DNA of 64,000 nt, taken from Tillandsia leiboldiana (taxonomy: Eukaryota > Streptophyta > Magnoliopsida > Poales > Bromeliaceae). The notes under the pieces are model-generated. The model ran no database searches. It had not been told where the DNA came from and saw only the letters and a program-made list of their open reading frames with translations. Each line of letters opens with the position of its first letter. Position 1 is the first letter of the stretch. Of this stretch, positions 1 through 11,282 are shown in pieces. The translations under genes and the position numbers were made by a program. The stretch lies in contig CM055066.1 in NCBI GenBank assembly GCA_029204045.2, forward strand, positions 50,666,853-50,730,852. Reading direction: 5' to 3'.

Positions 1-213
1 AAAATCTACAAAAGTACCGCTGGCAAAAATACCGACACTTATTATTAGTGTCGCTATATGTGCAATCACTAGAGTTTATAGCGACACATTATTGTAATGT
101 GTCCCAAAAATGTATTTTCATGACCTAATTTTGAATATATATGAAATATAGATAGAACACTTGTACAAAAGTGTCACAAAAATGTGTCCCTATAATCTAA
201 TTTTGTTGTAGTG
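1..213 (+). mobile_element. CACTA-type MITE, left end cut by window edge
   Basis: The right part of a short non-autonomous element that recurs at least 14 times in the window. It ends in TTTTGTTGTAGTG, the inverse of the CACTACAACAAAA start seen in complete copies. The body holds the family's alternating GTGTCGCTA and TAGCGACAC subterminal motifs. CACTA ends together with the 3-bp target duplications of other copies point to an EnSpm/CACTA-derived MITE. No coding capacity. Confidence 0.8.
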
Positions 214-223
214 ATAGTAGTCG

Positions 224-235
224 AACACACACACA

Positions 236-322
<87 letters not shown>
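224..322. repeat. (AC)n(TA)n microsatellite
   Basis: A short AC tract running into about 80 bp of uninterrupted TA dinucleotides. The length is likely polymorphic. Confidence 0.95.
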
Positions 323-327
<5 letters not shown>

Positions 328-653
328 AAATGTGATATATGATACTAAAATTTCAGATCAAATATATTGATCTTATTTTAATAATATAAAAAAAAATTAT
401 TAAAATTTTATATGATTTAGATATTTTTATACCGTTAAACTTACAAACGGCTCATCACAATCATTAAAATTATATATTTTGAGCCCCTTTCTAGGCAAAT
501 GATGTTAAAAAATTACAAAAATTATTTTCTAACTCTTTTAAATACTCTAAATCAAGTTTAACAGAGTTGATCGTCTATTTAAAAGTCTCAATATTGAAAA
601 CAACTTGAGAGCACGAAGGTCTTCGTATTTCTAAAAGCATATAAACCTAGCTA
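323..653. other. AT-rich spacer, nothing recognised
   Basis: I see no open frame of note, RNA gene or element ends. The sequence is low-complexity AT-rich DNA between two microsatellites. Confidence 0.5.
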
Positions 654-803
<150 letters not shown>

Positions 804-1070
804 AATCAATTCGAATTCGGATACAATTTTAGATATTTCTACCTATTCACATCCCTAAATTTGGCCCCATTTTGGGCCGTAGTTGACTACAAAGTGGGGT
901 CAACAAATACTCAAATAGGATGGCGTTACTCTAAGCTGCCACATCGTTTGATTTACATTAGCCTATGTGTAGTAGGCTCACGAGAACAGTAGAAGAGGAT
1001 AAAAGTTTTTTTTAAAGAAAATTAGCGGGTCCGACGAATATCGAATCTACTAAATTGATTTTCTTCCCGT

Positions 1071-2257
1071 TGGGACTAAAATGTGACTTGCGCGTGATCG
1101 GCCCCTTTGGGTGACCCTCCAGAGGTGTCGAAGTGTGCCGCGTGCCAACAATCAAGCGATTGAGCCGAGAAGGAATACGCTCGGCTGGATTCTTCTTGGT
1201 AACTCCTCACAATCGCAATGACCGGTGACTCTCGAAGTGGGTTCGCGGAAATAGAGAGGGATCGCTGGTCTCGACTTAAATGAATCGGATCGGGTTGGGA
1301 TAAATGTATGACTGATGAGTCGATTGCAACTTTAAAGTGCATGAAGGGCAAATAAAGACACAATCGATGGATCGGTTTACCCTCTAAATGCAAGAATAAT
1401 AATAAGATAAAGACACGGCTGAGCCAATTTACACTTTCAATTGATAAATAAAGATACAACCGGATGGCCGGTTTACACTTTTTATTTGATAAGAAGAAGG
1501 GGATACAAGTGGTGAAAAAAAGATAGAAGGATTACAATTAAGCCTACTCCTAGGAAAGCAGTAAAAAAGAAGAAAAAGAAGTTAAGTTAATCTACTCTTA
1601 AATAAATGAAGAAGCTGGGGTGGTACCGGGCTTACGAGGCTGCCGGATCCCTTTTCCTTCGATGGTTCGGGTATTTATACACTTCACGAACCAAACTATG
1701 TAACCACCGATTTTGAAAATTGACGCAATCTAAGGGGAATCATCGTAAATTCCTCAACTATTTTTTTTTGAGTCGACTCTTCTCAAAAGGATATTAGTTG
1801 TCTTTCTGTTTAGATTCATGCCCCAATTATGGCACCGAAGCGTAATTTTCGGCGCTTTCCAATATTGAAATCCGCTCGCCGTTTTGGAATTCGTTGCGAG
1901 ATTCGCGCTCCAAATTTCATACCCTTCTTTTTTAGAGCTTTCCTTTTCAGGCTTGATCAGCAGAAGACTGACTTTGACTCTACCTTCTTTGTCGTTTGAC
2001 CTGGGCGATTTGATCATTCTTTGGCCGAAATCGCACCTGAATGAGGCGATAATTTTCTCATCGGCTGCTTCTCCTATCGGCTGATGCCTTCAGCCAATAG
2101 CATGCATCGCGTGCTGCGTTCTCACGCGACTGGGATCGATCCGGACTGGGACACGGATCCTTCTTCGGTTGACTCATTCTTCCGTCGGCTGATCTTTTTA
2201 ACTGATAGTATACACCACGTGTCACTTCTCAAGGTGGTGAAAATTTTGGTCTCAACA
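1071..2257 (-). repeat. 3' LTR of the non-autonomous element
   Basis: About 1.19 kb, aligned throughout with 5273-6461 but carrying many substitutions and small indels. It ends GGTCTCAACA on the plus strand. The divergence suggests an old insertion. Confidence 0.8.
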
Positions 2258-2470
2258 GTGCCCCCTTGGCAGCTCCTCTTCGCTCTTACCGATCTTTTTC
2301 AAGAAGGTGGAGAATATGACATTCACAAATGCCCCACCATCCACCATGACGCGGCCCACCAGCCGCCCTTCTATCAAGGCCTGTATATATAACGACCTTA
2401 TAAATCGAGTCTGGAAGGCCGATGGCTTTTCGAATACTACCCTATTGGCCTTCATTTTGTGCTCTGTCAA
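2252..2470 (-). pseudogene. Retropepsin-like protease remnant
   Basis: A 72-residue minus-strand frame contains VMVDGGAFVNVIF near its middle. The D-G-G-A is like the active-site loop of Gypsy retropepsins, and the following KKIGKSEEEL matches the helix that usually follows. The frame then runs directly into the polypurine tract and ends at the LTR. Any RT-RNaseH-integrase segment that once followed is therefore missing. Assignment rests on motif recognition only. Confidence 0.5.
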
Positions 2471-2541
2471 CTATAGCTCTGCTACGGGCAACCCCTCATC
2501 GTTGGAGGTCTGCTTGTTAGCATCCTCTTGGGACGCTATTG

Positions 2542-2718
2542 TGTGACGCCCCACTTCCCAGGGGGTCACCCATCCTAGAACTACTCTAGCTCTAGCACGC
2601 TTAACTCTCATGTTCCTCTTGGATCTTGCTACCATCCAAAATGCTATAACCGGGTTAGAGATTTAGTCCTATTATATCATTTATATATAGGACTAATCCA
2701 AATTCCGGGGGTGTCACA
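2542..2718 (-). mobile_element. Cassandra-like solo LTR with 5S rRNA motif
   Basis: On the minus strand a 177-bp unit starts TGTGACACCCCC and ends GGGGCGTCACA. It is flanked by a perfect 5-bp target duplication TATTG (2537-2541 and 2719-2723). Plus positions 2553-2606 are the reverse complement of the 3' half of plant 5S rRNA: GTTAAGCGTGCT, AGAGTAGTTCTAGGATGGG and TGACCCCCTGGGAAGT read in order. 5S-derived sequence inside an LTR is the hallmark of Cassandra TRIMs. It lies alone, without a PBS or partner LTR, so it is a solo LTR. It is shorter than I recall for most Cassandra LTRs, so it may be a deleted form. Confidence 0.85.
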
Positions 2719-2723
2719 TATTG

Positions 2724-4888
2724 TCTTAAAAGACAATGGTGGGGCGTAGTCCATGTTGATCCCGTCGGGTCTTCATCGACCGACATGATGTCGGTTCGCA
2801 GCTTCTTTTCTTAGGCCTCTATTTCGGACGAAGATGTTGTAGGGACCTCTTCGTCATCTCTCGGTGGCCACCTCTCACATCGAGCCACCCTACCGAGGTC
2901 CTGCTTGGCAAGCACCTCAGTTCCTTGACGCTCTTCCGGCGCTAGCTAGCTGCACCTTACTACAACCTCTAGAGCTTTCAAGCGAGCATCCAGCTCTAAC
3001 CGGACTGCTTCATCTGTCGGCTTGGCCACCACCGATCAAAGCATCGGTGTTTTCTCTTAAGGCGGCACGGCAGAGCCTCCCGCTTCATGGCTATGCCCGC
3101 ATCGGCGCAATTGGGTGCCGATGCACGAGCTGTTCTCGCCTTGGGTTCGGCCTTGGCTACTGGGCTATCACGTCGTTGTTCCTTGCGTCGGATTCCACCC
3201 TATGCATCCGACGCTTCTGGGTTTTTGTCATGACCGGCCCCTGCCACTGGGCCGGTCCCCTGGATGTGAACCACTGCTCGATCGGCATGTCTACCTATTT
3301 TGACTCCCCGGCTGAACATTGGTCCTGCCTGCTATCAATGGCGCCTTCGATGCAGTCGGGGAAGGCGAACCAATTTCTCACCATACCTAGGAAGATGGCC
3401 TCCCAGTCTCTACTGGTCATTTCGGCCTTACAGCGGACACAAAGCCAAAGCACGCCTTTCGTCGACGTTTTCTTCTCGAGGAGCTCGGGCTCTTGCGTCG
3501 GCTTCTTCCTTTTATTTCATCCTTGGCCTCGTGAGCCAACGCTCTCTTCCTTCGGCTTAATACCAGCCGAATACTTTGCTCGACCGGCCCTTCTTCGCCG
3601 GCCTTCACCTTTCGGGCCCAAGTGGAGCCCTTTTTTGGTCGTCTTATCGTCGGCCGAAATTATGTCGCCGATGACCGAGCTATCCTTGGTCCGTATGTCC
3701 AATCGTATGTTCAGTTACTTCGGTCGAGAGTTTACTAAATCTCGGCCTTTTCCAATTGGCCGAATATAGGTACCCCATATCTATATTCCCGTGCAAGGGT
3801 GGTGGGGTCCTAAGAAATGGTTATACCGTCGGCCTAGTTCTTGTGCCGACGGTATTTTTTACTGCCTTCCTTTTCTGAGCCAATAGCTCAGCACTTCCTA
3901 CCGAGGGCATCAGAAACATCGGCTGTACCATATTGACGCCCGCTTGAGGCGGAATGACCTGATCCGCCGGCTTTCGAATAGCTCCCATATCCGGGGGTTG
4001 CCCCCAAGCTTTCAAGCCCTCGGTCTGGGACTGTTGAAGAGACAGGAGGGGCGAACAAAATAAGCTTCGGGCAGCCTTCTGCTGGTGGCCGGCGTTCGTG
4101 CTCATCGGCTCAAATTTCACTGGGCTAGGACCCGTCTGGGACTGTATTGCCCCCAGCGGTTGAACTGTTGTGCCCCCATGATTACCTGCACTGGCGGTGG
4201 CAGAGCTGGCGGAGATCCCGGTAGACCCCCATGGCCTGGTTTGTTTCGGGCTGAAAACTGCCCAAACTGCATAAGGCTCTCTTCTGAAGCCGTGGCCTCG
4301 GCGTCCCACGTTTGGGACTATTGAATCAATGGATGGGCCCGAGCAGCTTCCTGTTGGTGGCCGATGTCCATAATCATCGGCCTATATCCTGGTGGGACAG
4401 GGGCCGCGTGCGGCTGCACTGCCCCAGCGGTTGTGTCGTTTAGGAAGGTGCCGTGAGCTGTGCAGTTTCCTGCGGTTGAACTAGCGAAGGTGATGACCCG
4501 CAATGGCCTGCCTGAAGTTAAGGCGGTTCTTGCGGAGTGACCTGCCCGACATACCTGCCCCAAGCCATTCCGGCGAATCTAGCTTGAGGTACTGGAGTCG
4601 CTGGCTGCGCCAGAGGCCAATAATGGCCAGTTTGAAATTGAACTGGCCCGTAATGGCCGGTTTGGTACTAAACCGGTCCCTGCGGAGAGACGTATCCGTC
4701 GTTCCTGTCCCCAAGCTAAAGCTGGATGAACGGTGGTGGGGGAGGCAGAGTAATCCCCCAGTAGGCGTTTGATTGCTGGCCGATTTTCTACCACATCGGC
4801 CATACTCCCGTCTGGTACGAGGTCCACTGCGGCTGTTCTACCCCCAGCGGCTCACTGCATGATGAATCCCCACCGGCGGTGCAATTCC
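2724..4888 (-). other. Degraded internal region of the LTR element
   Basis: GC-richer than the surroundings. Minus-strand frames here (for example 3821-4309) are rich in Pro, Gln, Gly and Ala, with near-repeated phrases, which fits a decayed gag-type spacer. A minus frame near 3380-3460 reads WLCVRCKAEMTSRDWEAIF, possibly a gag segment. Stops and frameshifts break every frame. I recognise no complete domain. Confidence 0.4.
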
Positions 4889-5284
4889 CTAGGGTTGCAC
4901 TGTCGGTATTGCCAGTGCCATCGTAAAAGATTGCATTGGCAATTGCTGGGGTGCCGTAGAGACATACCCTCCACTATATGACTCTTCATGGGCCACCGTC
5001 TGCCCAAGCTGAGCTATAATTTCCTTCCTGGCTGTTATCGCGACGAACAATGCATCCAACCGGGCGTCATGTGCCCGACTATTTCTTTCGAGGGATTCTC
5101 GGGTCCCCTCGGTGTCTTCTATCATTCGGGTCACTTGCACGAATAGTTGTGGCATAGTCGGCTTTGGTAGCGCCGACCAGCTGTCAGTGCTATTGCCCTC
5201 TAGTATTGTAAATATTGTTCCGGTAGGAATGTAAGAGTTACCTGAGGGTCCCATCGGCCGTGCCAAGAAGGTTGTAGGGGCCAA
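4889..5284 (-). pseudogene. gag-like N-terminal fragment
   Basis: An open minus frame beginning just inside the 5' LTR boundary. The first ATG codon is near 5254 (MGPSGNSYIPTG). The middle part (residues ~45-85) is a charged, helix-prone segment with VTRMIEDTEGTRESLERNS and DALFVAITARKEII, like the coiled N-terminal region of plant Gypsy gag proteins. It ends in a stop after about 120 residues. Position next to the 5' LTR supports gag; sequence support is weak. Confidence 0.4.
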
Positions 5285-6461
5285 AATATGGCTCGCGCGC
5301 TATCGGCCCCTTTGGGTGACCCTCCAGAGGTGTCGAAGTGCGCCGCGTGCCAACAATCAAGCGATCGGGCCGAGGAGGAATCCGCTTGGCCGGGTTCTCC
5401 TTTGATAACTTCTCGCAACCGCAACGACCGGTGACCGCCGAAGCGGGTTCGCGGAGGTAGAGAGGGATCGCTGGTCTCGACTTAAATGATTCGGATCGGG
5501 TTGGGATAAATGTACGACTGATGAGTTGATTGCAACTTTAAAGCGCAAGAAGGGCAAATAAAGACACGACCGATAGGTCGGTTTACACTCTAAATGCAAG
5601 AATAATAACAAGATAAAGACACGGCTGAACCGGTTTACACTTTAAATTGATAAATAAAGACATGACCGGATGGGCGGTTTACACTTTATATTTAATAAGA
5701 AGAATGAGATACAAGCAGGAGAAAAGGAATAGAAGGATTACAATTAAGCTTACTCTTAGGAAAGCAGTAAAAAAGAAGAAAAAGAAGTTAAGTTAACCTA
5801 CTCCTAGATAAATGAAGAAGCTGGGGTGCACCGGGCTTACAAGGCTATCGGTCCCCATTTCCTTCGATGGTTCGGGTATTTATACACTTCACGAACCATG
5901 ATATGTAATCGCCAATTTTGGAAATCGGCGCAATCTAAGAGGAATCATCGTAAATTCCTCAACTATTTCCTTTTCAGTCGACTCTTCTTAAAAGGATATT
6001 AGTTGTCTTTCTATCCAGATTCATGCCCCAATTATGGCCCCGAAGCGTGATCTTCGGCGCTTTCCAATACTGGAATCCGCTTGCCGTTTTGGAATTCGTT
6101 GCGAGATTCGCGCCCCAAATTTCGTACCCTTCCTTTTTAGAGCTTTCCTTTTCAGACTTGATCAGCCGAAGGCTGACTCTGACTCCGCCTTCTTCGTCGT
6201 TTGACTGGACAGTTTGATCATTCTTTGGCCGAAATCACTCCTGAATGAGGCGATAATCTTCTCATTGGCTGCTTCTCTTATCGGCTGATGCCTTCAGCCA
6301 ATAGCATGCATCGCGTGCTGCGCTCTCACGGGACTGAGATCGGTCCGGACTGGGACACGAATCCTTCTTCGGTTGACTCATTCTTCTGTCGGCTGATCTC
6401 TTAAGTCGATAGTATACGCCACGTGTCACTTCTCAAGATGGCAAAAATTTTGGTCTCAACA
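5273..6461 (-). repeat. 5' LTR of the non-autonomous element
   Basis: Plus-strand ends are TGTAGGGG and GGTCTCAACA, giving TG...CA on both strands. It pairs with 1071-2257. The internal segment begins with GTTGTAGGGG and GGCACGG-type sequence to its left. Confidence 0.8.
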
Positions 6462-7264
6462 TGCAGTTCCCTATATAGTATATAAAAGTAGCTCAAATTC
6501 TTTTTTCTTAAAAAATTCATAGTTTCATTTGGCCTCACACTATCTTTCTTTTCTCTCTTTTCAACTATATTCAATTTAACTAACCTGTATCCCCTATATA
6601 ATTTTCTATGATTAAATCTCAGGTGACTGTATTTTTTTAATTCTTTATTTTTGAAATGCTTTTTCTCTTCAACATTCTTATAGCCGTCTCTTTCTCTCCC
6701 CCCCACTCCACTTATACAACATTTAATTTTATTTTCTTGTAAAACACTTTCTCTCTCCATCTCTCTTAGGTACTTTCTTCTCTCTATCAAACTGACAGTA
6801 TGCGCCTCTTTCTCTTCATCTCTCTTACTTTCTCCTCTCAATCGAACCGACAGCAGGCATCTCTCTCTTCTTCTCACCCCCACCTACGTACGCAGATGAT
6901 GAGTTGCCCACCTTTGCTCCGATACCGACTCCTTTCCCTTTTGCTCACCCCACAAGCAGATCCTTTCGAGATCACGTGCCCCTCCTTTGATCACTCCCAT
7001 CCTCTACTCAACAAGTCGTTACGTTCGTGCTCGCGGTTCTCGAATTTGGTGTTGATTTTGATTTAATTTGATCTTATTTCGATCATTTTTATTTTTTTAA
7101 AAAAGATGTTTTTTAAGAGTCTTTTAGAGTTTTTCTAAAATTTTTTGTGACTACATGATTAATGCGACGAAAAAAAGATGACGGCGATCGTTGTTTCTTT
7201 TCTCTCATCGGTTTGCAAATCGGAAAACATTCTTATATACTTATATTATTAAATCTTAATATAA
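6462..7264. other. Pyrimidine-rich unannotated stretch
   Basis: Strongly C/T-rich on the plus strand, with imperfect repeats of the type CTCTCTCTTACTTTCTCCTCTC around 6740-6870. Open frames here (6401-6883 minus, 6800-7066 plus) show only low-complexity composition and no domain. No element ends are recognised. Confidence 0.4.
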
Positions 7265-7336
7265 TCTATACCTATATATGATTCCTCCTAATTTTTGCCA
7301 CATGTCAACATTTCCTTCATGGTTTAATTTTTCTTT

Positions 7337-7452
7337 TCTTCACTCTTTCCTTCATGGCTTAATATTACCCCAATTAATTAGCTCCAATTAATTTCCTTCA
7401 CTCTTTCCTTCATGGTTTAATATTATTCCAATTAATTAGCTCCAATTAATTA
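7337..7452 (+). repeat. Tandem duplication inside the Helitron
   Basis: Two ~57-bp copies of a segment containing TTCACTCTTTCCTTCATGG and CCAATTAATTAGCTCC lie head to tail with only a few mismatches. Confidence 0.85.
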
Positions 7453-7709
7453 TCCATATATATTTTTTATTTTTGAGATTTTTTTTTCTTTTTTTTCTTA
7501 TTTACCGTCTTTTTCTTTTCTCATCCGACATCTCTTCGTCTTCTCCCCACTCTTATTAATTTCTCACCCGACATCCCCTCATCTTCTCCCCCACTCTCTT
7601 TCTCAAATCCCACTTTTATCTCTCTTCCATCCACATATCCTCTCTATCACGTTTTCGAGGTTTAACCTCTTAGATAAATTGATAAATTCAAATTCTTGAG
7701 GTATAGACG

Positions 7710-7940
7710 GTGGCAACGGCGACCACCACGGCGGCAGAGGCCACGACCATCAGCACCGAGAGTGGGGAGGCCACGGAGGGCGGCTTCGGGCAAACCGTGG
7801 CGGGGATCGTGCGCACGGCGGTATTTTGGTATTTCGCCTCAGAATTTTTCACCCCCAAGAGATTCTTCGAATTTTTGGTGCTCATCTCCAACCTCGTCTA
7901 AAATGGCGAAATCCTGATGAGTGCCCCAAATTCGTCGTAG
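7710..7940 (+). pseudogene. Captured CLPTM1-like first-exon fragment
   Basis: A plus-strand frame starts with an Ala/Thr-rich leader and continues GGFGQTVAGIVRTAVFWYFA, then SEFFTPKRFFEF and LISNL. This matches the conserved N-terminal hydrophobic segment of plant CLPTM1 family membrane proteins (typically GFGQTIxGIIRMAVxWYFASKFFxPKK...ISNLFxKGE). A TAA interrupts just after ISNLV, but the same frame continues NGEIL, so the family similarity extends past the stop. There is no further exon. It is a non-functional capture inside a Helitron; the T/C-rich DNA upstream may be captured 5' UTR. Confidence 0.7.
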
Positions 7941-8080
7941 CATGATTTCATTTCGTGATTTGATATTGGATTGATCTAATCGAGATCTTAGAACAATTTG
8001 TTTATATTATTGTGATAGATTGGGTATAAGTTTAGTTATAATAATATCTGTCCGCTGCATCGCGCGGGTCACTACACTAG

Positions 8081-8373
8081 TTTTATATTATTAACCAATC
8101 AAATATAATTATCTTTTACTATCTTTTTTATATTTTTATGTACTTATATAATTTATAATTTTTTACTATAATTTTTATCGCCGCATTTTATGACTTTCTA
8201 CATTAGTATATTATTAAGACTCCAAAGGCCAAACCCATCGATCCCCACTTATTAGCTGCTCACTAAATATCTTTCCTCCTAATTTTTTAATTAGATTTAA
8301 ATGCGTTAGGTATTTGTATTGTTCTTTATTTACTTTTCTTTGCATTTATTCTTGTTGTTTGTAAATGTAGTTG
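8081..8373. other. AT-rich spacer
   Basis: No gene or element ends recognised. Confidence 0.5.
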
Positions 8374-8383
8374 TTTTGAGTTA

Positions 8384-8553
8384 GGAAAATGCTATGTGTA
8401 CACCCCTTTCGGGGTGTACATCATACACCCCACCCATCTAAGGGTGGCGGTGTGATGATGGATCACTCGATGTGACCCGTAAAAAATATCGGCACCATTA
8501 AAATGGTGGAGGTGTATGATGTACACCCCTTCGGGGTGTACATGTAGCATTGC
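8384..8553. mobile_element. MULE-like MITE with 10-bp target duplication
   Basis: A 170-bp foldback element. The left end GGAAAATGCTATGTGTACACC and right end GGGGTGTACATGTAGCATTGC are imperfect inverse repeats. The flanks are a direct repeat TTTTGAGTTA (8374-8383 and 8554-8563). A 9-10-bp duplication fits Mutator-like transposition. Relatives lie at 11280-11451, 11771-11944 and 12858-12992. Confidence 0.8.
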
Positions 8554-8731
8554 TTTTGAGTTATTATGGTACATAAAACTATAATTAGTACATTATATAT
8601 TGACGCTACTATAAAAAAACTGAATAATGCTATCTGTATAGTTTGAAATAGATGTACGATATACATTCCATCAATTCAGAAAAATGACTGATAAAATTCA
8701 TTTCATCTCTGAATAAATGTGATGTATATCA

Positions 8732-8950
8732 TGATAGAATATTGATTGAAAAAGATGATCGTCTCTTCTTTACTTCTTATTCAATTTATAGGTACATATA
8801 CAATGCTCATCTCTTTTCTTTTACAGCCGTGCAATCTAATTAAAGAAATACAATGAATATGAAAATATGCAATTACAATGAATATGGAAACTAATAAACT
8901 ATACAAATTAAATATGAGCTTTATGTGGTAACAAGCTATATGTGGTAACT
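8732..8950 (-). repeat. TRIM 3' LTR
   Basis: 219 bp, near-identical to 9244-9462. The last base is T instead of A, breaking the terminal dinucleotide on this side. Confidence 0.92.
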
Positions 8951-9230
8951 TTTTTCTGGTAAACTTAACACAAAATTCATGAGTGCTACTCGCCATTGCA
9001 AAGAAATAAGAATAGTTCGCACCAAGAAAAAAAAAAATCACCAAAAAAAACTGAAATTTTACCGAAATAGTGAGCTACCTTTCCACGCCAAATTCCAAAA
9101 CGTAAAGGTACTGCACCCTTGCACAGATCCGCCACCACTTCGCTGCGGCTCACTGTTTGTTTCAGAATCTCTGATCCAAAGAGAGTAGCAGAACAATCCA
9201 AACAAACCAAAAAAAAACTTCTAAAACCAG

Positions 9231-9243
9231 GGCTCCGATACCA
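9231..9243 (-). other. TRIM primer binding site
   Basis: The reverse complement is TGGTATCGGAGCC, adjacent to the LTR with no spacer. It is complementary to the 3' end of initiator-Met tRNA with one apparent change. Confidence 0.85.
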
Positions 9244-9462
9244 TGATAGAATATTGATTGAAAAAGATGATCGTCTCTTCTTTACTTCTTATTCAATTTA
9301 TAGGTACATATACAATGCTCATCTCTTTCCTTTTACAGCCGTGCAATCTAATTAAAGAAATACAATGAATATGAAAATATGCAATTACAATGAATATGGA
9401 AACTAATAAACTATACAAATTAAATATGAGCTTTATGTGGTAACAAGCTATATGTGGTAACA
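9244..9462 (-). repeat. TRIM 5' LTR
   Basis: 219 bp, starting TGATAGAATATTG and ending GTGGTAACA on the plus strand. It is followed by the target duplication TATCA. Confidence 0.92.
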
Positions 9463-9467
9463 TATCA

Positions 9468-10249
9468 TACACCCACTTTTGAATATATTAAAAATATTTT
9501 TCTAAAAAAAAATTGATCCACTACTAACTATGGGCAATTTTATCCCAAACACTCATTTCATATAAAAAAAAATATATAGAAATGTCTTTTATTTTTTGGG
9601 AGTAATCTCACCATCCTCTGTATAAATAACACAATCTATAAATATAAATTTCAACTAGAAAATACAAATAAAAAATTTATATTTAATTCACTACAATAAT
9701 TTATTCTATTACATCAATTTTAATTAATGCATCAAAAATTAAATTATAGCAAAATATATTTTATTATAACAGTTTGTGGAAAGTATATTTTACTGCAATA
9801 ATTTATGTCATTATATTAGCGCAATCATATACTTTAAATTTTAGCCATTTATTATCACAAGATCTATTGCAATGATTTGCAGTAATTTTGTTTATTGAAA
9901 AAAAATATTATCACAGTTAATAGTTATCAATTACAATAGTATTTATTGTCGAGAAAGAATGAATTTTCATAAGATTTACAAGTTCCAAGGCTGTAGACCT
10001 TAAAAAATATTTGAGATAATATTTAATATATTTCTAGTTAGCCAAAATATTTTTATTAATATTTAAAAAAGAAAATTAAATTTTTCTAAACTCCTAAGTA
10101 TTTATGCATGAGAATTAGATGAGAATTAGAGTTTGAAAATATATTTTGAAAATTCAAAATAAATTTAAAAATTTTGAACAGTAATTAGGAGTAAATAAGC
10201 AAAAAATCTTAAATTTTATATGCAAAAAATCTTAAATTTTATATGATGG

Positions 10250-10251
<2 letters not shown>
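9468..10251. other. AT-rich spacer with short tandem duplication
   Basis: No gene recognised. Near 10199-10245 a ~23-bp segment (GCAAAAAATCTTAAATTTTA) occurs twice in tandem. Confidence 0.5.
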
Positions 10252-11038
<787 letters not shown>

Positions 11039-11043
<5 letters not shown>

Positions 11044-11241
11044 TATTAAGTTATTGGTGTTTATAGATTTTTAGCCCTTGAATAAAAAGTTATGTGGTTA
11101 GGATGATAGTGGGTCTCTTGGGTTAAGTGGGTGATTGATAAAATAAAATGATCTAAGGGATAAAATTAGTCAAAAGGATAAATCTAACGGTAGAAAATTT
11201 ATAAGCATAAATTACTTGATGCTTTAACAAGCAAAATAGCC

Positions 11242-11244
<3 letters not shown>
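11039..11244. mobile_element. TA-flanked foldback element
   Basis: Same family core (GTGGTTAGGATGATAGTGGG), with an AGCCAGAC end beside the right TA tract. Confidence 0.65.

Positions 11245-11279
<35 letters not shown>

Positions 11280-11282
<3 letters not shown>

Larger units (their letters stand above)
1071..6461 (-). mobile_element. Non-autonomous gag/protease-like LTR retrotransposon
   Basis: Two ~1.19-kb direct repeats (1071-2257 and 5273-6461) flank 3 kb of internal DNA. Both begin TG and end CA. The element reads on the minus strand. The 3' LTR is preceded on that strand by a purine-rich GCCAAGGGGGCAC (polypurine tract), and a frame with a retropepsin-like motif lies just inside it. 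Next to the 5' LTR is TTGGCACGGCCGATGGGACC, which resembles a degenerate TGGCGCC-type primer site. I recognise gag-like and protease-like remnants but no reverse transcriptase, RNase H or integrase, so this is an internally deleted derivative, probably Gypsy. The 5-bp flanks (CCCGT and TGCAG) do not match, so it is old, recombined or chimeric. A Cassandra-like solo LTR is inserted in it. Confidence 0.75.
7265..8080 (+). mobile_element. Non-autonomous Helitron with captured gene fragment
   Basis: It starts TCTATACCTATATATG after an A and ends GTCACTACACTAG before a T, matching the Helitron rule of insertion between A and T with 5'-TC and CTRR-3' ends. A GC-rich hairpin (CCGC-TGCATC-GCGCGG, 8052-8067) lies 13 nt before the 3' end, as expected. 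It is 816 bp and lacks Rep/helicase. It carries a tandem duplication (7337-7452) and a CLPTM1-like coding fragment. There are no target-site duplications, as expected of Helitrons. Confidence 0.85.
8732..9462 (-). mobile_element. Complete TRIM retrotransposon
   Basis: A 731-bp element with two 219-bp LTRs (TG...CA) and only ~290 bp between. It is flanked by a perfect 5-bp duplication TATCA (8727-8731 and 9463-9467). On the minus strand the PBS TGGTATCGGAGCC directly abuts the right LTR and matches the initiator-Met tRNA site used by Copia-type elements. A residual start (ATGGCGAGTAGCACTCATG) resembles Copia gag beginnings. The LTRs differ at about two positions, so insertion was recent. The rejoined target (GATGTATATCATACACCC) resembles the TGTACACCCC MITE family, so the TRIM apparently landed in a MITE relative. 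Confidence 0.92.

Noticed and set aside
2553..2606. A genuine 5S rRNA gene
   Set aside because: Only the 3' half of 5S is present, diverged, and embedded in a TG...CA unit with a target duplication.
2864..3769. 301-residue plus-strand open frame
   Set aside because: It lies antisense inside the decayed LTR element, shows no domain or codon pattern, and overlaps other frames; a chance frame in GC-rich DNA.
6401..6883. 160-residue Arg/Glu/Lys-rich minus frame
   Set aside because: Reflects C/T-rich low-complexity DNA and overlaps the LTR end; no domain recognised.
9231..9243. tRNA gene at the GGCTCCGATACCA-type sites (also near 27032, 35971, 41872)
   Set aside because: Only the short tRNA-complementary stretch is present next to LTRs; these are primer binding sites.
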